Shown piece after piece: positions 1-3,868 of a stretch of DNA of 7,397 nucleotides (position 1 is its first letter; each line of letters begins with the position of its first letter). Below the pieces are notes generated by a model. It worked only from the letters and a program-made list of their open reading frames with translations, had not been told where the DNA came from and did no database searches. The translations under genes and the position numbers were made by a program. The stretch is from NCBI GenBank assembly GCA_023136735.1, contig JAGLQQ010000158.1:1-7397 (forward strand), in the 5' to 3' direction. Source of the stretch: Candidatus Omnitrophota bacterium. GTDB taxonomy: Bacteria; Omnitrophota; Gorgyraeia; B26-G9.

Positions 1-59
1 TTTAGCGATTAGGACAAAACATTATTAGAAAAATTAAAAAGCAGAAAAATAAGCTTTTA

Positions 60-94
60 ACGCAATACGCGATACTAATGACGCAATACTGGTG
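60..94. repeat. Imperfect 7-bp tandem repeat upstream of the flavodoxin gene
   Basis: Five successive heptamers can be read: ACGCAAT, ACGCGAT, ACTAATG, ACGCAAT and ACTGGTG. All begin with AC, and the first and fourth are identical, 21 bp apart. The array ends about six bases before the ribosome binding site of the flavodoxin gene, so it lies where a promoter or operator would be expected. The rest of 1-113 is A-rich with stops in all three + frames, and I see no gene in it. Whether the array is a dispersed simple repeat or a binding site cannot be decided here. Confidence 0.55.
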
Positions 95-113
95 TTTATA
101 AGGAGATAATATT

Positions 114-590
114 ATGGCTAAAGCGCTTGTTAGTTATTATTCACGTTCCGGCAACACAAAGAAAATGGCAGAAGACATTTCTGCTTCACTTAGCAATGAA
201 GGCCTCGATGTCGATGTAATCAGCATAGAACAGGTGAGTGTGGATAGTCTTGTTTTATATGATATCTTTGTGTTTGGCTCACCCACTTATTACGGCACAA
301 TGGCCTATCAGGTTAAAAAGTTGCTTGATGAAAGTGTTAAGCTGCATGGAAAACTTGATGGTAAAATGGGGGCAGCTTTCTCTTCGGCAGCTAATATCGG
401 AGGGGGAAATGAAACAACGATACTGGATATATTAAATACATTTTTAATCCATGGTATGATTATTCAGGGTGATCCTAAAGGTGATCATTATGGGCCGGTA
501 TCAATTGGTGTTCCTGATGAACGGGCCAAAGGAAATTGCCAGCGCAGGGGTAAAAGGATCGCTGCTTTGGCAAAAAAGCTCTTTAAATAG
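114..590 (+). CDS. WrbA-like flavodoxin-fold protein, putative NAD(P)H:quinone oxidoreductase
   Basis: This 158-residue protein is a single flavodoxin-like domain that should bind FMN non-covalently in the cytoplasm. The phosphate loop is SRSGNT at residues 10-15, directly after the first beta strand (ALVSYY). The first isoalloxazine loop is GSPTYYGTM at 55-63, matching the GSPTRFGNM loop of WrbA. The stretch around 92-115 (glycine-rich, then ETTILDILNTFLIHGM) also resembles WrbA, where the equivalent segment follows HGGQE. The protein is shorter than E. coli WrbA (about 198 residues) and has no other domain. The family reduces quinones by two electrons with NAD(P)H, but small members may only carry electrons, so the exact substrate is unknown. 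The ATG is supported by AAGGAG at about 100-105, eight bases upstream. It appears monocistronic: a repeat-rich spacer and a tRNA follow, with no classical terminator visible. Confidence 0.85.
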   Translation: MAKALVSYYSRSGNTKKMAEDISASLSNEGLDVDVISIEQVSVDSLVLYDIFVFGSPTYYGTMAYQVKKLLDESVKLHGKLDGKMGAAFSSAANIGGGNETTILDILNTFLIHGMIIQGDPKGDHYGPVSIGVPDERAKGNCQRRGKRIAALAKKLFK

Positions 591-706
591 AGTTATAAAG
601 TTCATAAAGTTCGTAAAGTCTGTAAAGTTGGCCGAAAAATATGTTTTTTTAGTAATAAAAATCAGCAATATTACTACTTTATAACTTTAGACTTTTAACT
701 TTTAAC
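589..706. repeat. Facing short-repeat arrays forming an AT-rich inverted repeat
   Basis: The spacer between the flavodoxin gene and tRNA-Arg starts with four 9-bp units at 593-628 (ttataaagt, tcataaagt, tcgtaaagt, ctgtaaagt). Its right side (676-706) carries similar units in the opposite orientation; read on the minus strand they are gttaaaa, gttaaaa, gtctaaa and gttataaa. The outer arms, 591-601 and 676-686, are a perfect 11-bp inverted repeat. A poly-T stretch lies in the loop, not after the right arm, so this does not have the form of an intrinsic terminator. It begins at the flavodoxin stop codon and ends just before the tRNA. It may be a dispersed intergenic repeat. Confidence 0.6.
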
Positions 707-713
707 TGAATGT

Positions 714-789
714 GCGCCTGTGGCTCAATGGATAGAGCATTTGGCTTCGGACCAAAGGGTTGGGGGTTCGAGTCCCTCCGGGCGCGCCA
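714..789 (+). tRNA. tRNA-Arg (anticodon TCG)
   Basis: A complete cloverleaf can be folded. The acceptor stem pairs 714-720 with 779-785, the discriminator is G786 and CCA is encoded at 787-789. The anticodon stem tttgg/ccaaa encloses the loop cttcgga, putting TCG at 747-749, which reads CGA and probably other CGN codons. The T arm contains the usual TTCGAGT loop. The last 24 bases of the gene and two bases beyond are repeated exactly at 977-1002, so the 3' part of this gene may have been supplied by an inserted element. I see no strong promoter immediately upstream. Confidence 0.96.
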
Positions 790-791
790 AT
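766..791 (+). repeat. Proximal copy of a 26-bp direct repeat (tRNA-Arg 3' end)
   Basis: This segment covers the T loop, the 3' half of the T stem, the 3' acceptor strand, CCA and two further bases. It is identical to 977-1002, and the match stops abruptly on both sides (765 differs from 976, 792 from 1003). It contains the 8-bp palindrome GGCGCGCC at 781-788. Duplication of a tRNA 3' end is the usual signature of an attachment site used by a tyrosine recombinase; that interpretation is inferred. Confidence 0.85.
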
Positions 792-824
792 AAACTAAAG
801 GACGAGAACCTAAAAAGGGGATTT

Positions 825-849
825 TAAGGGGAAAGATAGTTTCCCCTTA
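825..849. repeat. Hairpin 1 of the tRNA-Arg element
   Basis: A perfect 10-bp inverted repeat (taaggggaaa at 825-834, tttcccctta at 840-849) encloses the 5-nt loop gatag. It is not followed by a T tract, so it does not look like a terminator. Its core aaggggaa recurs in the second hairpin. Confidence 0.75.
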
Positions 850-886
850 TCGGCGAGTGGAACTTCCCGCAGAGGGAGGGGAAATA

Positions 887-917
887 TTAAAGGGGAAACA
901 TAAGGGTTCCCCTTTAA
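887..917. repeat. Hairpin 2 of the tRNA-Arg element
   Basis: A perfect 11-bp inverted repeat (887-897 and 907-917) encloses a 9-nt loop. The stem contains aaaggggaa, nearly the same arm as hairpin 1, so the two hairpins look like diverged copies of one motif. No T tract follows. Confidence 0.75.
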
Positions 918-976
918 GGAGAGAGACACCTGAGCACGGCTCTGTATTCCAAGAGTTAGCGGAAGGTGCGAACGAC

Positions 977-1002
977 GTTCGAGTCCCTCCGGGCGCGCCA
1001 AT
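977..1002 (+). repeat. Distal copy of the 26-bp direct repeat (tRNA-Arg 3' fragment)
   Basis: This is identical to 766-791 but has no tRNA 5' half ahead of it, so it cannot fold as a tRNA and is a fragment, not a gene. Immediately upstream, cgaac-gac-gttcg (969-981) forms a short palindrome across the junction. Confidence 0.85.
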
Positions 1003-1052
1003 TATTTTTTAGTTCGAATAGTTAAATTTCTGGCTTGAGTTTGCATTGAGTT

Positions 1053-1082
1053 AAACCAAATTTGAGCAAACCAAATTTGAGC
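1053..1082. repeat. Two perfect 15-bp tandem repeats next to the tRNA-Lys promoter
   Basis: The unit aaaccaaatttgagc occurs at 1053-1067 and again at 1068-1082 without mismatch. Each copy contains the 8-bp palindrome CAAATTTG (1057-1064, 1072-1079), 15 bp apart. The second copy ends two bases before the -35 hexamer of the promoter, a place suited to an activator site or UP-like element. Recent slippage without function is equally compatible with the sequence. Confidence 0.75.
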
Positions 1083-1084
1083 TA

Positions 1085-1113
1085 TTGACCTAATTATTGT
1101 TTTTTGTTATAAT
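1085..1113 (+). promoter_or_regulatory. Sigma-70-type promoter for the tRNA-Lys-Leu-Gly cluster
   Basis: TTGACC (1085-1090) and a perfect TATAAT (1108-1113) are separated by exactly 17 bases, and a TG at 1105-1106 gives an extended -10. Transcription would begin near 1120, about 20 bases before tRNA-Lys. The following tRNA-Leu and tRNA-Gly genes are in the same direction and show no comparably good promoter of their own, so they may be co-transcribed. Confidence 0.8.
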
Positions 1114-1140
1114 TATTCTTTAATTTTGATATATATATTT

Positions 1141-1216
1141 GGGCCATTAGCTCAGCTGGTAGAGCAGGACACTCTTAATGTCAAGGTCGAAGGTTCGAGC
1201 CCTTCATGGCCCACCA
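1141..1216 (+). tRNA. tRNA-Lys (anticodon CTT)
   Basis: Seven acceptor pairs join 1141-1147 to 1206-1212, the discriminator is A1213 and CCA is encoded at 1214-1216. The anticodon loop ctcttaa places CTT at 1174-1176, which reads AAG. The T stem gaagg/ccttc is perfect around ttcgagc. The outermost pair of the anticodon stem would be G1167 opposite A1183, a mismatch that leaves four good pairs. A palindromic repeat begins at the final A of CCA. Confidence 0.95.
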
Positions 1217-1300
1217 TTCGACTCGTAGTTTCGCTACTCGCTCATGGCAAGCCATGCGGAAAATAAGAGTTGAATGACCCCGAGCAAAGTCGAGGGGCCA
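1216..1300. repeat. Palindromic repeat, copy 1, abutting tRNA-Lys
   Basis: The first 40 bases match 1333-1372 at 36 positions. Nested palindromes are visible: attcgactc (1216-1224) against gagttgaat (1267-1275), gtag/ctac around 1226-1236, and atggc/gccat at 1244-1255. The right part ends in gtcgaggggcca, matching gtcgagggacca in copy 2. The repeat starts on the last base of tRNA-Lys. It holds no credible gene; a reverse-strand reading frame across both copies merely repeats the same peptide. Confidence 0.7.
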
Positions 1301-1332
1301 CAGAAAGAACATAGGATTTTCAAGGGAGTGCG

Positions 1333-1416
1333 ATTCGACTCGTAGCTTTGCTACTCGCTCATGGTAAACCATAGAGTCGAATGATCCAGAGCGAGTGAAA
1401 GCGAGTCGAGGGACCA
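1333..1416. repeat. Palindromic repeat, copy 2
   Basis: This copy keeps a perfect 9-bp inverted repeat (attcgactc at 1333-1341, gagtcgaat at 1374-1382) and an 8-bp one (actcgctc at 1353-1360, gagcgagt at 1389-1396). Relative to copy 1, the inner palindrome changes from atggc/gccat to atggt/accat, so both arms changed together. Its right part carries about ten extra bases (gagtgaaagc-like) that copy 1 lacks. The 32 bases between the copies show nothing recognisable. Confidence 0.7.
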
Positions 1417-1450
1417 GTGATATAGAAATTTCCTTAATATGTATTTTCGG

Positions 1451-1534
1451 GCGGACGTGGCGGAATTGGCATACGCGTACGGCTTAGGACCGTATCCCTA
1501 TGGGATGAGAGTTCAAGTCTCTCCGTCCGCACCA
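1451..1534 (+). tRNA. tRNA-Leu (anticodon TAG)
   Basis: The gene is 84 bases long with the extra variable arm of class II tRNAs (the tccc-tat-ggga hairpin around 1494-1504). The acceptor stem pairs 1451-1457 with 1524-1530, followed by discriminator A1531 and encoded CCA at 1532-1534. The anticodon stem tacgg/ccgta encloses cttagga, placing TAG at 1485-1487, which reads CUA and probably other CUN codons. The T stem gagag/ctctc is perfect. Unlike the other three tRNAs, I see no repeat at its 3' end; the 48 bases up to tRNA-Gly look unstructured. Confidence 0.96.
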
Positions 1535-1582
1535 AAAAGATCAGAGCAATACTAACTAGATATGAAAGTAAGCGTTAGATTT

Positions 1583-1657
1583 GCGGTGGTAATTCAGTGG
1601 TAGAATGTCTCCTTGCCAAGGAGAATGTCGTGGGTTCGAGCCCCATCCACCGCTCCA
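1583..1657 (+). tRNA. tRNA-Gly (anticodon GCC)
   Basis: The acceptor pairs 1583-1589 with 1647-1653, the discriminator is T1654 and CCA is encoded at 1655-1657. The anticodon stem tctcc/ggaga encloses ttgccaa, with GCC at 1615-1617 reading GGC and GGU. The T arm is gtggg-ttcgagc-cccat. A diverged copy of its 3' end (from G1634 to T1654) lies at 1810-1830. Confidence 0.96.
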
Positions 1658-1830
1658 AAAAATATATCCCTGATGGGGGCGAGAATCCAAAAGGGGATTT
1701 TATAATGAGATAGAATTTATGGAATATCATGAACATAAATTCGCGATTGAATTAAGCTCAAGCTTTTAAAAATTTGGACATTTTTAACTAGGGAAAGGGA
1801 AAATACGATGTTCGAGCACCATTCACATCT
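1658..1830 (+). mobile_element. Putative degraded mini-element integrated at the tRNA-Gly 3' end
   Basis: Bases 1810-1830 match the tRNA-Gly 3' end (1634-1654) at 17 of 21 positions, including an unbroken gttcgagc, with a period of 176 bp. Near the left side, 1678-1702 (cgagaatcc then aggggatttta) aligns with 801-826 of the tRNA-Arg element apart from a few substitutions and one missing base. A perfect 9-bp inverted repeat (gaatttatg at 1713-1721, cataaattc at 1734-1742) sits roughly where the tRNA-Arg element has its first hairpin. No gene is present. The mismatches in the distal copy suggest that this insertion is older than the one at tRNA-Arg. The remaining interior does not resemble the other element clearly. 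Confidence 0.5.
1810..1830 (+). repeat. Degenerate copy of the tRNA-Gly 3' end
   Basis: Starting at gttcgagc, this stretch aligns without gaps to 1634-1654, with mismatches at four positions (1818, 1823, 1827 and 1828). It lacks any tRNA 5' half and cannot be a functional tRNA. By analogy with the perfect repeat at tRNA-Arg, it may be the far attachment site of an old insertion. Confidence 0.55.
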
Positions 1831-1840
1831 TTAAATTTTC

Positions 1841-1880
1841 TCCCGCACTTTTTAAAGTAAAAAAAACTGTTCATGCGGGA
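1841..1880. repeat. Inverted repeat in the leader of the trigger factor gene
   Basis: tcccgca (1841-1847) and tgcggga (1874-1880) form a 7-bp GC-rich inverted repeat with a 26-base AT-rich loop. It lies 41 bases before the GTG start of the trigger factor gene. It may be a remnant of a REP-like palindrome or part of a 5' leader. No clear sigma-70 promoter could be picked between 1831 and 1921. Confidence 0.4.
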
Positions 1881-1921
1881 ATGCAGGTCAAAGACTAAGA
1901 CATAATAAGGAGTAATCATAC

Positions 1922-3205
1922 GTGAAACTAAAAGTAAAAGAAACTGCAAAATGCCAAAAAACACTGGAGATCGAAGTCTCTAAAGAAGTCATTCAGGATC
2001 AATTCATAGAATATTATAAGGAAATAAAAAAAACTGCTCAGATACCCGGGTTTAGAAAAGGGAAAGCTCCTCAGGAAGTTCTAGAAAAGCATTTTTCTGA
2101 TAAAGCTAATGATCAAGTTTTAACAAATGTAGTTAATGATGCCTATCATGAGGCGATAAAAAAAGAAAATCTCCGTCCTGTATCTATGCCGGATATAACA
2201 GACGTTGACTTTCAAAATGATGACAAGCTTACGTTTAAAGCTAAGATTGACATCCGTCCTGATTTCACGCTAAAAGAGTATAAAGGGATAAAAGCTAAAA
2301 AAGAAAAGCTTAATATAACAGAAGCTGATGTTAGTAAAGTTCTGGGATATTTACAGGAGCGCTATGCTCAATTTGAAGCTGTCAAGGATGAAAGAGGTGT
2401 AAAAATCGGAGATTACATAATCTGTGATTACAGTTATGAAGTCGAAGGGAAACAGATAGATAAAAAAGATCATTCCTGGCTTTGGATAGATAAAGAAATG
2501 TTTTTGCCTGGCCTTTCTAATAAAATCGAAGGCATTAAAGCAGGAGAAAACAGAAAATTCGATATTAAAATTCCTGAAAAGTTTCATCTTGCTGAAATTG
2601 CCAGGAAAAGTGCGAAATTTGATATAACAGTTACAGAAATCAAAGAAAAGAAGCTGCCTGAGTTAAATGATGAATTTGTTAAAAAGATAGGCAAGGAAAC
2701 ACTTGAGGAACTTAAGCTTCATATTAAAGATGATCTGAGCCAGGAAAAAGAAGTACAGAATAAACAGGCCCTTAAAGCGCAGATAATCGGATATCTTGTT
2801 AAAATTATGCCTATTGAGGTTCCACAGGCATTGGTAGATAAAAGAGAGCAGGGGCTTAAAGATTCCTCGCTTCAGAGGTTGAAGCAGCAGGGATTAAATG
2901 AAGCTCAGCTTGAAGATGAACTTAAAAAAATGAAAGATATGTTTAAGGATGAAGCTTTAAAGCAGGTAAGAAGTTTTTTCCTGCTTGAAGATATTGCTGT
3001 AAAGGAAAAAATTGAGGTTACTGAGGATGAAATGAGTGAACGCATTGCAATGATGGCGCGTTTGTATAATCAGAAGCAAGAAGATTTATTGAAGTATTTA
3101 CAAAAGAATAAAATGCTGGAAAGCATACATTGGGATGTGTGGGAAGAAAAGATTATTGGGTTTCTTATTGATAACGCTGCGATAGAAGAAATAGCAGCTA
3201 AGTAA
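1922..3205 (+). CDS. tig: Trigger factor (ribosome-associated chaperone)
   Basis: The 427-residue product is close to the length of E. coli trigger factor (432). It docks at the ribosomal exit tunnel and shields nascent chains in the cytoplasm. The N-terminal domain (about 1-115) holds the ribosome-binding loop GFRKGKAP at 43-50, essentially the family signature. An FKBP-like domain occupies about 160-241, with IKAGE (205-209) and the exit motif LPELNDEF (245-252). The helical C-terminal chaperone domain follows. Within the FKBP domain the usual phenylalanine-glycine-rich pocket segment (FEGG in E. coli) is replaced by IDKKDH at 179-184, so prolyl isomerase activity is uncertain. The start is GTG, chosen because AAGGAG lies at 1907-1912, nine bases upstream, and the N-terminus fits the family. 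It is the first gene of a run that includes clpP, 22 bases downstream, a common bacterial pairing. Confidence 0.96.
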   Translation: MKLKVKETAKCQKTLEIEVSKEVIQDQFIEYYKEIKKTAQIPGFRKGKAPQEVLEKHFSDKANDQVLTNVVNDAYHEAIKKENLRPVSMPDITDVDFQNDDKLTFKAKIDIRPDFTLKEYKGIKAKKEKLNITEADVSKVLGYLQERYAQFEAVKDERGVKIGDYIICDYSYEVEGKQIDKKDHSWLWIDKEMFLPGLSNKIEGIKAGENRKFDIKIPEKFHLAEIARKSAKFDITVTEIKEKKLPELNDEFVKKIGKETLEELKLHIKDDLSQEKEVQNKQALKAQIIGYLVKIMPIEVPQALVDKREQGLKDSSLQRLKQQGLNEAQLEDELKKMKDMFKDEALKQVRSFFLLEDIAVKEKIEVTEDEMSERIAMMARLYNQKQEDLLKYLQKNKMLESIHWDVWEEKIIGFLIDNAAIEEIAAK

Positions 3206-3227
3206 AATTTAGCCTTAGGAGGGGAAT

Positions 3228-3845
3228 ATGAGTGAGAAAAATCAACTTTTAGTTCCAATGGTGGTTGAGCAGACTAATCGGGGAGAGCGTGCATTTGATA
3301 TTTTTTCAAGATTATTAAAAGATAGAATTATTTTTATCGGGACAGCTATTGATGACAATGTCGCAAATTTAGTTATTGCCCAGATGCTTTTTTTGCAAAT
3401 GGATGATCAGAAAAAAGATATCAATGTATATGTCAACTCTCCGGGAGGGGGCGTTACCGCAGGGCTTGCAATCTATGATACGATGCAATTTATTATCTGC
3501 GATATAAATACTTACTGTTTAGGCCAGGCGGCAAGCATGGGTGCAGTGCTTTTAGCGGCGGGTACAAAGGGCAAAAGATTCGCACTGCCTAATGCTCGAG
3601 TAATGATCCACCAGCCATGGGGAGGCACACAAGGAGCGGCATCTGATATAAGCATACAGGCAAATGAGATACTAAAAATGCGAGATAATCTTAACGGCAT
3701 TTTAAGTAAGCATACAGGAAAGCCGGTAGATAAGATTGCAAAGGATACCGATAGGGATTATTTCATGAATGCGGAAGAAGCTAAAAACTATGGGTTGGTT
3801 GATGTTGTGATAGATAGCAGCCAGCAAGAGAAAAAGAATAGCTAA
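3228..3845 (+). CDS. clpP: ATP-dependent Clp protease proteolytic subunit
   Basis: This 205-residue serine peptidase should form the double-heptamer chamber that degrades proteins unfolded by a Clp ATPase in the cytoplasm. The catalytic triad is intact: Ser103 in GQAASMGAVLLAAG, His128 in PNARVMIHQPWGG and Asp177 in DTDRDYF. The spacing (25, then 49 residues) equals that of the mature E. coli triad. SPGG at 71-74 is the oxyanion-region motif, and RGERAFDIFSRLLKDRIIF (19-37) is the usual N-terminal segment. The ATG is backed by the strong site AGGAGGGG at 3217-3224. The gene follows the trigger factor gene by 22 bases, so the two are probably co-transcribed. In many bacteria clpX comes next; here a metabolic gene does, so the partner ATPase must be encoded elsewhere. 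Confidence 0.98.
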   Translation: MSEKNQLLVPMVVEQTNRGERAFDIFSRLLKDRIIFIGTAIDDNVANLVIAQMLFLQMDDQKKDINVYVNSPGGGVTAGLAIYDTMQFIICDINTYCLGQAASMGAVLLAAGTKGKRFALPNARVMIHQPWGGTQGAASDISIQANEILKMRDNLNGILSKHTGKPVDKIAKDTDRDYFMNAEEAKNYGLVDVVIDSSQQEKKNS

Positions 3846-3868
3846 ATCCCTGTGCTAAAGGATTAGTA

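Larger units (their letters stand above)
790..1002 (+). mobile_element. Putative ORF-less mini-element integrated at the tRNA-Arg 3' end
   Basis: The segment lies between the two copies of the 26-bp tRNA-Arg end, which are offset by 211 bp. It contains no credible gene. It looks richer in G and C than its surroundings and carries two hairpins with similar stems (825-849 and 887-917). Its left part (801-826, reading cgagaacc then aggggatttta) resembles 1678-1702 downstream of tRNA-Gly, and its right junction (acgacgttcgag at 973-984) resembles acgatgttcgag at 1805-1816. Shared ends with different target-derived copies suggest a related pair of mobile elements moved by a recombinase encoded elsewhere. 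A partial tRNA duplication followed by drift is the main alternative. A T-rich stretch (1002-1010) now follows the distal copy and may be what originally followed the tRNA. Confidence 0.6.

Noticed and set aside
1..28. C-terminal end of an upstream gene (frame 2 ends in a stop at 26-28)
   Set aside because: Only eight codons are available and nothing distinguishes them from random sequence.
591..686. Rho-independent terminator for the flavodoxin gene
   Set aside because: The inverted repeat is AT-rich, has a loop of over 70 bases and no T tract after the right arm.
810..1001. Reverse-strand open frame of 63 codons across the tRNA-Arg insert
   Set aside because: It begins within the duplicated tRNA end and reads through hairpins and low-complexity sequence. 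The peptide has no recognisable motif and no ribosome binding site was seen.
977..1002. A second tRNA-Arg gene or tRNA pseudogene
   Set aside because: Only the 3' quarter of a tRNA is present; upstream sequence offers no D arm, anticodon arm or acceptor partner. It is better explained as a duplicated target end.
950..1002. Integron attC-like site (gttagcg and cgaac palindrome)
   Set aside because: The expected paired R'' and R' boxes and a cassette gene are missing; the right boundary is fully explained by the tRNA-Arg end.
1181..1372. Reverse-strand open frame of 63 codons across tRNA-Lys and the palindromic repeats
   Set aside because: It contains the same HERVAKLRVE peptide twice, simply reflecting the DNA repeat, and ends in antisense tRNA sequence. 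It is a repeat artefact.
1216..1416. CRISPR array
   Set aside because: There are only two copies, each about 85 bp with internal palindromes and length differences, and no regular spacers or cas genes.
1683..1703. Terminator after tRNA-Gly (aatcc/ggatt hairpin followed by ttt)
   Set aside because: The stem is five or six pairs and the T run is short; the same stretch is better explained as the shared left motif of the two mini-elements.
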